Below are positions 6,744 through 12,639 of a DNA stretch of 12,639 nt, in pieces. The stretch comes from Thermoleophilaceae bacterium. Lineage in GTDB: Bacteria > Actinomycetota > Thermoleophilia > Solirubrobacterales > Thermoleophilaceae. The position numbers were made by a program, and so were the translations under genes. The stretch is taken from positions 1 to 12,639 of the forward strand of contig JACCSF010000028.1 in NCBI GenBank assembly GCA_013813135.1, written 5' to 3'. The notes under the pieces were generated by a model, which saw nothing but the letters and a program-made list of their open reading frames with translations, searched no databases and was not told the origin of the DNA. Each line of letters opens with the position of its first letter. Within the stretch, counting starts at the first letter, position 1.

Positions 6744-7733
6744 TTACCGCGTATGGGCGGCGGCTAACGCCCGATCGTCTGCGGAAAAGTCGCCGTCACC
6801 AGCCGGCGAGTGCTCCATGTGCCAGGCGACGGACTCGCCTACGCACTCGGCAGGGTCGCGGTGGACCCAGCCCAGGGCCTCTTCAGCCTTCGCAGCGCTC
6901 GCCAACCAGTGTTGAGCGATGTCCCCCGTGATGTCGAGGTCGCTCGGAAGGGCGTTGTCAGGCACGCAGACAAGTTCGAGGTCGGCACCCGCTGAGGCGA
7001 CGATCTGTTCTATCCACATCCGTAGCGGCGCGCACTGGCCCTCGCAGAGGTTGAACACCTCAGGCGAGGCGGTCCACTGTTCGACGGCAAGCCGGATGCC
7101 GCGGGCGAGCTCGGGCGCATACCCGCGGGACCACAGCCACCCGCCGGCGCCGACGGGCAACTGCTTGCGTCGGCCGTGCACGCGGCGGAGGACGAAGCCC
7201 TCGCGGTGCTTGAAGTCGTAGGGGCCGTACACCATCGGCAGCCGACACACGGTTGCTCCGCGCTCGAGGTAGGCCGCTTCGACATCGAGGTTCTCGTAGT
7301 CGGACGGGTCGTAGTCGTAGCCCTCCATCACGTAGGTCCGATCGGGTGGTGGACTGTCACGCACAGGGCTCATCTCGGTGAGCGGGACCGCGTCAGTGAC
7401 CGTACCCGCCCACACCGAGGCGGCCGCTCGGTAGACGTCGATGCTCGACACCGCAACGAGCCGCGGGCCCTCAGGCACCGCCGCGAGGGCCATCGTCGCA
7501 TCGGTTCGAGTCATCGCCGACATGTCGACGACGCCATCGGGTCGGAACCGGCGAAGCTCCCCCGCCCGGCTCGCGAGGTCGTGGCGGTGGGCGTGCAGAT
7601 GCGGAACGTCCGCAAGGCCAACCGGCTCGTGCTTACCGCGGTGCACGATCAAGACGTCATGTCCCGCTGCGACGAGCTCCGCGACGACAGCACGGCCGAC
7701 GAACCGTGTACCGCCGAGCACGATCAATCGCAT
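6744..7733 (-). CDS. NAD-dependent epimerase/dehydratase-like (atypical extended SDR)
   Basis: A 329-residue Rossmann-fold protein. The start MRLIVLGGTRFVGRAV at 7733 puts the dinucleotide-binding glycine motif (GGTRFVG, residues 7-13) at the very N-terminus as expected; the frame stays open upstream but the added sequence is meaningless. VDMSAMTRTDA and LVAVSSIDVYRA (the strand with the SSxDVY motif) follow, then CRLPMVYGPYD typical of extended SDRs. The usual catalytic YxxxK is not evident: the matching stretch is DYENLDVEAAYL, with acidic residues where Lys would be. It may therefore be a binding or sensor-type SDR, or use another substrate set. The ribosome binding site is weak, with only GGTCCGG just before the ATG. 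No partner gene sits adjacent in an operon. Fold assignment is secure; the substrate is unknown. Confidence 0.87.
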   Translation of the reverse strand: MRLIVLGGTRFVGRAVVAELVAAGHDVLIVHRGKHEPVGLADVPHLHAHRHDLASRAGELRRFRPDGVVDMSAMTRTDATMALAAVPEGPRLVAVSSIDVYRAAASVWAGTVTDAVPLTEMSPVRDSPPPDRTYVMEGYDYDPSDYENLDVEAAYLERGATVCRLPMVYGPYDFKHREGFVLRRVHGRRKQLPVGAGGWLWSRGYAPELARGIRLAVEQWTASPEVFNLCEGQCAPLRMWIEQIVASAGADLELVCVPDNALPSDLDITGDIAQHWLASAAKAEEALGWVHRDPAECVGESVAWHMEHSPAGDGDFSADDRALAAAHTR

Positions 7734-7959
7734 GGCCGGACCATAGGGTGATCGACGCGATGGACGAGCCAGCTCTTCGGCGCTTCTGCTTCCCATGCAC
7801 GCGGGCGTCCGCCAAGCCTGCCTGGAGGCTCCTGCATTGAAACGAGGAGCGGAAGCTCCAATGCCCTGAGAGCACAGTGTCGCTTCCCATGGAAGCAACA
7901 CTTTTCCAGCGGTCGAACGAGAGTGCCGTGTCGCGCGATACGCAGAAGCGGACGGCGGA

Positions 7960-8343
7960 TCAGCCCGCGACACAGAAGACGATCGAGACCACGATCGCCA
8001 GCGCCGCGAGGATGGCCGCAGTGGTGGCCTGCCCGCCATGACCCTCCTGTGAGGCGCGAGCGCGGCCCGTTGCCGCCAATGCCAGTGCCGGCACCCCGAG
8101 CGCGAACGGTAATCCGGTCCAGAAGACTGCGACGGTGATCAGGGACAGCACGCCGAGTATGAGCGCGCGTCGAGCGGGCTTGTTGTCGCCGCCCGGATCC
8201 GCCTCGCTAGCGGGGACGAAGCGCATCAGCAGCACCGCCGCGATGACAGACGCAACGGCGCTCACGATGAGCCAGCCCACCACGTCGCTCTCGCCCTCCT
8301 CGTTATTCGTCACGTCGAGCACGTAGCCGAACAGCAGCGCCAC
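7960..8343 (-). CDS. Small membrane protein, start uncertain
   Basis: From the GTG at 8343 the frame encodes 127 residues. Hydrophobic segments occur at about residues 21-43 (WLIVSAVASVIAAVLL), 59-95 (two helices, LGVLSLITVAVFWTGLPFAL and onwards) and 107-127 (AAILAALAIVVSIVFCV). A polar loop, SEADPGGDNKPARR, lies between the first two, so four segments are plausible. Upstream of the GTG the frame remains open back to a TAG near 8425 and continues in a hydrophobic, membrane-like way (LSRRTLAAATAALIFVALLF) without any ATG, GTG or TTG. The natural start therefore seems to have been lost, or the GTG cuts into the first helix. No ribosome binding site is seen. The family is not recognised beyond a DUF4190-like general appearance. 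Confidence 0.6.
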   Translation of the reverse strand: MALLFGYVLDVTNNEEGESDVVGWLIVSAVASVIAAVLLMRFVPASEADPGGDNKPARRALILGVLSLITVAVFWTGLPFALGVPALALAATGRARASQEGHGGQATTAAILAALAIVVSIVFCVAG

Positions 8344-8649
8344 GAAAATGAGCGCGGCAGTGGCGGCGGCAAGCGTCCGGCGCGACAGCGTGCCAAGGGC
8401 TTCCAGGCTGATGGTGCGACGCTACCGGAACGCGGCGCTCGGGGAGCACGCATAGGTCCGCGCTTCCGCTTCGCGCGATTTGCAGACGCGACGGCGGCAC
8501 GAATTGAGCCGCCTGCTCGTCGTCCGTAGCGGGCACCTCCGAAAGCCAAGCGAGACGCTCGTTCGTCGCGCGAAGCAGCAGTTGCCTGGCATTCACGCTT
8601 TCCAGCGCGGGTTGCGAGCCATCAAGGCGCCCTCCCGCGGTACGCTTCA
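8344..8649. other. Intergenic stretch with a possible decayed small leftward ORF
   Basis: Between the membrane protein and the promoter of the secreted-protein gene nothing firm is seen. A leftward frame from a GTG at 8596 reads VNARQLLLRATNERLAWLSE followed by VPATDDEQAAQFV. This looks like a real helical protein start, but it then dissolves into Arg/Pro-rich sequence that runs into the neighbouring gene. It resembles the first half of small actinobacterial proteins that carry a CxC metal motif after QFV. Here CRRRVC appears in another frame at that point. It could be a frameshifted remnant; confidence is low. Confidence 0.25.
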
Positions 8650-8679
8650 TTGACTTGCAGACCCCAGAGGCCCTAGCGT
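8650..8679 (+). promoter_or_regulatory. Candidate sigma-70-type promoter
   Basis: TTGACT (8650-8655) and TAGCGT (8674-8679) are separated by 18 nt and lie about 30 nt ahead of the small secreted-protein start codon. The -35 box is close to TTGACA; the -10 keeps the TAnnnT bases. The spacing is acceptable. This is sequence pattern only. Confidence 0.4.
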
Positions 8680-8710
8680 CTCGATTCAAGGGACAGACTA
8701 GGAGGGGATG

Positions 8711-9070
8711 ATGTTGAAGCTGCGCGCGGTGATTGTTCTGCTTGTTTCCGCAATGGCGACGATCGCCTTGTTCGTGGATAGCGCGTCGGCAACTCACGCT
8801 GGTGCGCTGGTGACTTGCGACAACGGAGACACGTACACGCTCCGTGCCGTCGACAACGGCGCCGGGTTTCAGTCTCCCAAGCAGGGCGACGTCCTGATCT
8901 TCAAAGAGGGAGGCGTGCTCACGGTCCTTCGTCTTTCGGTGAACGGCGATCTGCGGTTCAGCTTCGCGGAGACCGGTCGAGCGAAGAACGCGGTGACTGA
9001 GGTCACGTGCTCGTTCACGATCGGGGCAGGGGCTTTCTTCGAGGTGACGGGTGTCCTGAACGCCCGCTAG
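8711..9070 (+). CDS. Small secreted protein of unknown function
   Basis: Two ATGs stand in tandem at 8708 and 8711. The ribosome binding site AGGAGG (8700-8705) is 2 nt from the first and 5 nt from the second, so the second is the better start and gives 119 residues. The N-terminus is a classical signal peptide: KLR, then the hydrophobic core AVIVLLVSAMATIALFV, then SASA with likely cleavage before THAGA. The mature part of about 90 residues starts with ALVTCDNGDTYTLRAVDNGA and ends with VTEVTCSFTIGAGAFFEVTG. Two cysteines, near each end, could form a disulfide. The composition suggests a small beta-sandwich. I have the impression that similar proteins are common in Thermoleophilia, but no function is known to me. 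It is transcribed alone, divergent from the membrane-protein gene. Confidence 0.85.
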   Translation: MLKLRAVIVLLVSAMATIALFVDSASATHAGALVTCDNGDTYTLRAVDNGAGFQSPKQGDVLIFKEGGVLTVLRLSVNGDLRFSFAETGRAKNAVTEVTCSFTIGAGAFFEVTGVLNAR

Positions 9071-9309
9071 AGCGTCGCACTCACTGCTGCTGTCCTCGTG
9101 GACGCGGGCCCCTGCTAGTACCGGTTCTTCGATGTGAGCCGCAAGTCGGGCGGCGTGGTGAAGGCGATGCGCTTCACTCCATGGCGCGGCAGTGCGAGGC
9201 GAGCTTTCCGTGAGGTAGTCGAGAGTGGCGCTTCGCGTGATTGCGAGCGTCCGCCTGGGGATCGCCGAGGCTTGCGCAAGGGACGACGAGCGGGCGCCTG
9301 AGACGACCT

Positions 9310-11112
9310 TCAGCGGAGGTGGTGGACCTCCTGGAGGCTGTAGACCGGGGTTTCGATGCCCTCGGCGCGCGCCTTGAGCTGGAGCGCGAGGTAGAGCGAG
9401 TAGTGCCGCGACTGGTGCAGGTTCCCGCCGTGGAACCAAAGCGCCTCCTGCTGCGTGGGCTTCCACATGTTGCGCTGCTCGCCCTCCCACGGACCGGGGT
9501 CCTTGGCGGTCCCAGAGCCGAGTCCCCACACTTTGCCCACCTTGTCGGCCACCTCCTGGGAGATCAGGTCGGCTGCCCAGCCGTTCATCGAACCGTAGCC
9601 GGTGGCGTACACCACGAGGTCGGCCGGCAGCTCCGTCCCGTCGCGCATCACCACGGAGTCCTCGGTGAGGTGGTCGACCGTGCCTGACTGCAGCTTGATG
9701 TCGCCGCTGGCCACCAGCTCCGACGCGCCGACGTCGATGTAGTAGCCCGACCCGCGCCGCAGGTACTTCATGAACAGGCCGGAGTCGTCTTCGCCGAAGT
9801 CGAGGTCGAAGCCCGCCTTCTCGAGCCGGTCGTAGAAGTCGGCGTCCCGCTCGCGCATCTGGTTGTACAGCGGGATCTGGAACTCGTGCATGATCCGGTA
9901 CGGGAGCGACGCGAAAATCATGTCGGCCTTCTCCGTCGTCACGCCGGAGGCGACGGCTTCCTCGGAGTAGAGCGCCCCGAGCCCGATGTCCATGAGCGTG
10001 TCCGAGCGCACGATGTGCGTCGAGGAGCGCTGCACCATCGTTACGTCCGCGCCGGCCTCCCAGAGGGCGGCGCAGATGTCGTGCGCGGAGTTGTTGGAGC
10101 CGATGACCACGGCCTTTTTGCCCTTGTACGCGTCCGGCCCGGGGTGGTCGGAGGAGTGGTGCTGCTCGCCCTTGAACTCGTCCATCCCGGGAAACTCGGG
10201 AACGTTCGGCTTGCCGGACATCCCCGTCGCCATGACCAGCTGCTTGGGCCGCAGTGTGACGTCCGCGCCGTCGCGTTCGACGACGACGATCCACTCGCCG
10301 GCCTCCTCGTCGTACTTCGCGCTCTTCGCCGTCGTCGAGCTCCAATAGTTGAGCTCCATCACGCGTGTGTACATCTCGAGCCAGTCGCCGATCTTGTCCT
10401 TCGGCGAGAAGACGGGCCAGCTCTCGGGGAACTTGATGTACGGGAGGTGGTCGTACCAGACGGGATCGTGGAGGCAGAGCGACTTGTAGCGCTTCCGCCA
10501 CGAGTCGCCGGGGCGCGCGTTGCGCTCGACGATGATCGTGGGCACCCGGAGCTGGCGCAGCCGGGCGCCGAGCGCGATGCCGCCCTGCCCTCCACCGACG
10601 ATGACGACGTAGGGCTGGGTCTCGTACCCGAGCTCCGCCGCCTCGCGCTCGCGGCTCTCGAGCCACGTCTCCCGCTCGGGGTCGGCCCCGTGCTCGACCC
10701 CCTTCGGCCGCCGGCCCGGACCGGCCTGCTCATGGCCCTTGAGCTCGTCGAGGGTGGTGAGCAGGGTCCACGCCTTGCCGTCGCGCAGCCGGAGGTGTCC
10801 GTGGCCGCGGCCGACCTCGGTCTCGAACTCGATCCAGGCCTCGGTCACGCCCTCGGCCTCGGCCGGCGGCTCGGTGGTGCGAAAGCCGCGGGGCTTCACG
10901 TGCCCGAGCGTGTGATCAAGCATGTCCTTGACGCCTGCCGGACCCTCCACGGTCTTGATGTTCCAAGTGAACGAGACGAGGTCGCGCCAGAAGCCGTCGT
11001 CTGCGAAGAGCTGTGCCGCGGCGGAGCTGTCGCCTTCGGTCAGCGCGTCTTCGAAGCGCGACAGCCACTGGTCGACGTCGGCGGCGACGGGCTGGACGGC
11101 GGTGTCGGTCAT
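9310..11112 (-). CDS. FAD-dependent monooxygenase (FMO family) with N-terminal NTF2/SnoaL-like domain
   Basis: 600 residues from the ATG at 11112, which sits just after a GGAGGAGGAG ribosome binding site; the upstream in-frame extension is meaningless. Residues about 10-125 form an NTF2/SnoaL-like alpha-beta domain (VDQWLSRFEDALTEGDSSAA, LFADDGFWRDLVSFTW). The flavin monooxygenase part follows: the FAD-binding GGGQGG at 173-178, LVMATGMSG at 292-300, the FMO fingerprint FxGxxxH (F313, G315, H319), the NADPH-binding GSNNSAHD at 338-345, and VVYATGY at 500-506. Such enzymes oxygenate N, S or carbonyl carbon of small substrates using NADPH and O2, in the cytosol. The fused NTF2 domain is known in actinobacterial and fungal relatives and may shape the active site or dimer. 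No redox partner or pathway gene is adjacent, so the substrate cannot be named. Confidence 0.93.
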   Translation of the reverse strand: MTDTAVQPVAADVDQWLSRFEDALTEGDSSAAAQLFADDGFWRDLVSFTWNIKTVEGPAGVKDMLDHTLGHVKPRGFRTTEPPAEAEGVTEAWIEFETEVGRGHGHLRLRDGKAWTLLTTLDELKGHEQAGPGRRPKGVEHGADPERETWLESREREAAELGYETQPYVVIVGGGQGGIALGARLRQLRVPTIIVERNARPGDSWRKRYKSLCLHDPVWYDHLPYIKFPESWPVFSPKDKIGDWLEMYTRVMELNYWSSTTAKSAKYDEEAGEWIVVVERDGADVTLRPKQLVMATGMSGKPNVPEFPGMDEFKGEQHHSSDHPGPDAYKGKKAVVIGSNNSAHDICAALWEAGADVTMVQRSSTHIVRSDTLMDIGLGALYSEEAVASGVTTEKADMIFASLPYRIMHEFQIPLYNQMRERDADFYDRLEKAGFDLDFGEDDSGLFMKYLRRGSGYYIDVGASELVASGDIKLQSGTVDHLTEDSVVMRDGTELPADLVVYATGYGSMNGWAADLISQEVADKVGKVWGLGSGTAKDPGPWEGEQRNMWKPTQQEALWFHGGNLHQSRHYSLYLALQLKARAEGIETPVYSLQEVHHLR

Positions 11113-11504
11113 GGTCTCCTCCTCCAGTGACGGGACAACGCCATTGTTGCCGAGCCGAGCCGCCATGGCACGCAGCGGGCGCCGCGGACCCGCCCTGCCG
11201 CCTTCGCGTGATTGGAGACCTGGTCGGCACTCGCCGCGACTCATCCAGAGTGCCGCATTCCGATGAAGGGGGGTCGACGCGGAGGCCGCTCCCGCGAGCG
11301 CAATGGACGACACGCGGTCGTCCGCCCTGGCGTCGTTCCCGCTCTCGCTTCTGGGCAGAAGCGGGCGGGGCGCCGTTTGCTCGCGGTGCGCCGCGCGGCT
11401 GGTGGGCACCGACACTCAGCTCAGGACTGCTCGCGGTAGCGGTTGGCACGCCGCCCGCCGTCACGGGACGAATGACACCAGCCGCGCCCGGCGCGCGGCC
11501 TCGA
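11113..11504. other. Intergenic region between monooxygenase and integrase relic
   Basis: About 390 bases with no supported gene. The leader of the monooxygenase, including its GGAGGAGGAG site (near 11118-11128), lies at the left edge. A 7-bp hairpin (CGCTTCT at 11346-11352, AGAAGCG at 11357-11363, 4-nt loop GGGC) is the only clear structure, and could be a terminator for leftward or rightward transcription. No tRNA or obvious attachment-site repeat was found beside the integrase relic. Confidence 0.4.
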
Positions 11505-12340
11505 TCATCGCTGGCCCCGTCGCAGCTCGTTACGGAGATCGAGTGCGGGCCGAGGTCGCCGTCGATCAGGTGCCCGTAGGTCTCAAGCGTGAACGCGGGC
11601 GAATGGTGGCCCATCCAGCGTTGGAGGCGCAGCACGCTCAACCCGGACTCGATCAGCAACGAGGCGCAGGTGTGGCGCAGCGTGTGGAAGTGGAAGCCGA
11701 CGCCGGACAGGCCCGCCCGCTCGGCTGCCGGCGCAAGCACCCGCCGGCGGAGGCTCCCCACGTCCGCGGCGCTCCTGCGCGCCGCCCCGGGAAGACAAGC
11801 GCGTCGTCGGCCGCCTCCGCCGGCCGCAGCGCGCGCACGGTCGCCACAGCTCCGACGGCAACGGCACCAGCCGCGCCCCATGGCGCGACTTCGGCGCGCC
11901 CACGATCCCGCGAACGATCGCGCAGCTGACCTGCAACCGCGGCGATCTGGAGTCGAGCTCGAGGTCGCTCCAGCGCAGCGCGATCGCCTCGGAGACCCGC
12001 AGCCCGGCCGCGGCAAGCAGGTCAAAGAGCGGCCCCCACTTCGGCGGCATCTCGTCGAGCAGCCGCGCGAGCTCGTCGCGCGTCAGGAAGCGTCGCTCCT
12101 TGAACTCCCACGCGCGGCCGCCGCGGCGGCGCGAGCAACACGACGCCGTCAGAGGGGTTCTGCTGGGGCATGCCCTCGGCGACCGCGGCGTCCAACGCGG
12201 CCCGCAGCGGCGTGAGCGCGTTGGCGACCGAGCGGTCACAAGCCGCCCCCCGGTTACGGCCGGGCAAGCTCGTCAGCCAGTCAACGAACCGCTGCACGGC
12301 TGCGCGGTCGAGATCGCGCAGCCGCAGCTCGCGGTCGAAG
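11505..12340 (-). pseudogene. Tyrosine recombinase (phage-type integrase), multiply frameshifted
   Basis: Leftward, four frames must be joined. The N-terminal core-binding part (12340 to about 12120) reads RFDRELRLRDLDRAAVQRFV onward to NPSDGVVLLAPPR. After a shift near 12120 comes WEFKERRFLTRDELARLLDE and then AGLRVSEAIALRW, with the first catalytic Arg at 11999-11997. After a shift near 11847 comes ATVRALRPAEAADDALVFPG. After a shift between 11810 and 11770 comes FHFHTLRHTCASLLIESGLS, MGHHSPAFTLETYGHL, with the HxxR/H box and the nucleophile Tyr at 11578-11576. A further one-base loss near 11543 would restore ALDLRNELRRGQR and a stop at 11505. All of R, H-R, H and Y survive, so decay is recent. 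Site-specific integration was the original role. The 5' end abuts a transposase fragment. Confidence 0.85.
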
Positions 12341-12639
12341 CGCGAATCAGGCGCCTGACCACACGACGATCGCGCGCTTCCGTCAGCGCCACGAGACGGC
12401 GCTCGCCGACTTGTTCGGCGACGTGCTGGCGCTCTGCGCGGAGGCCGGCCTGGTCGAGGTTGGGGTCGTCGCGGTCGACGGCACCAAGGTCCACGCGAAC
12501 GCCTCTCATCACGCGACGCGCGACTACGCCCAGATCGCGGCGGAGATCCTCGAAGAGGCCGACGCCGTCGACGCCAGGGAGGACGAGCAGTGCGGCGAGG
12601 GTCGCGGCGATTATATTAATACAGAGCTGTCGACCGAGG
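12339..12639 (+). mobile_element. IS1182-like transposase, truncated at 5' end and cut by window edge
   Basis: A frame without a start codon runs from about 12339 to the right edge and encodes about 100 residues: NQAPDHTTIARFRQRHETAL, then ADLFGDVLALCAEAGLVEVG, then VVAVDGTKVHANASHHATRD, then YAQIAAEILEEADAVDA. The PDHxTIxRFR box, the VxxDGTKxxANAS box (its Asp is the first of the DDE triad) and the following helix typify IS1182-family (DUF772-type) transposases. Roughly the first 70-80 family residues are missing; the sequence to the left belongs to the opposite-strand integrase, so the junction is at about 12336-12345. No inverted repeat is visible at the junction. It remains open to the window edge but without a start is probably dead. 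An AT-rich patch near 12612-12625 interrupts the normal codon use. Confidence 0.8.

Noticed and set aside
7500..7515. GGTTCGAGTC resembling a tRNA T-loop
   Set aside because: It sits inside the SDR coding sequence, and no acceptor, D or anticodon stems fit around it.
9110..9303. Short rightward frame reading YRFFDVSRKSGGVV onwards
   Set aside because: It begins right after a stop without a start codon or ribosome binding site and degenerates into Arg/Gly-rich sequence.
8303..10666. Leftward open frame of 787 codons
   Set aside because: It is an alternative frame of the flavin monooxygenase kept open by high GC; the translation is Arg/Gly-rich. Only a short piece near 8500-8596 looks protein-like.
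9886..11130. Rightward open frame of 414 codons
   Set aside because: It is antisense to the monooxygenase and has no start signal or motif.
1..12639. CRISPR array, rRNA or tRNA genes
   Set aside because: No regularly spaced direct repeats and no structured RNA signature were found on reading both strands.

Overview
The window is strongly GC-rich. Strong GGAGG-type ribosome binding sites, a SARP/BTAD regulator fused to a cyclase-like domain, actinobacterial-style oxidoreductases and a small secreted protein of a kind I associate with Thermoleophilia all point to an actinobacterium, possibly Solirubrobacterales or Gaiellales. That placement is inference; there is no rRNA or other marker gene. 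The sequence mixes intact long genes with several broken ones, which reads as an accessory region that has taken insertions and is decaying.

Left part (1-2511): the 3' end of a probably secreted beta-propeller-like protein with LVIVD-type repeats and an inserted protease-associated (PA) domain runs rightwards to 1510 and is followed by a strong hairpin. Converging on it from the right is a previously unlabelled relic of an MNT-HEPN toxin-antitoxin pair. It carries a clear GSx10DxD nucleotidyltransferase motif and a HEPN core, but these lie in three reading frames and are fused by a deletion. About 600 bases to its right hold no gene I can support.

Centre (2512-6146, minus strand): a two-gene unit. 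The large upstream gene encodes an unusual multidomain protein: SARP-type winged helix, BTAD, degenerate class III cyclase-like domain, PrxQ-type peroxiredoxin with its CxxxxC pair, and an APH/choline-kinase-like phosphotransferase with HGDLHxxN and IDP motifs. The winged helix lies in a different frame from the rest; the +1 shift falls next to a CCCCC run. The stop codon of this gene overlaps the start of a 154-residue conserved-looking protein of unknown function behind a strong ribosome binding site, so the two are probably translationally coupled. This is the most novel item in the window. A reasonable guess is a redox- or ligand-sensing regulator with a kinase output.

Right of centre (6300-9310): a frameshifted cupredoxin relic that has lost its copper cysteine, an intact NAD-dependent epimerase/dehydratase-like SDR (6744-7733), a small membrane protein with a doubtful start, and a rightward small secreted protein with a good promoter and ribosome binding site.

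Right end (9310-12639): an intact 600-residue flavin monooxygenase with an N-terminal NTF2/SnoaL-like domain, then a tyrosine recombinase pseudogene with about four frameshifts. It abuts, at about 12340, a 5'-truncated IS1182-like transposase that runs off the window. The frameshifts cluster in the integrase, toxin-antitoxin and cupredoxin relics, whereas genes of 330 to 916 codons are free of them. This favours genuine decay over random sequencing error.
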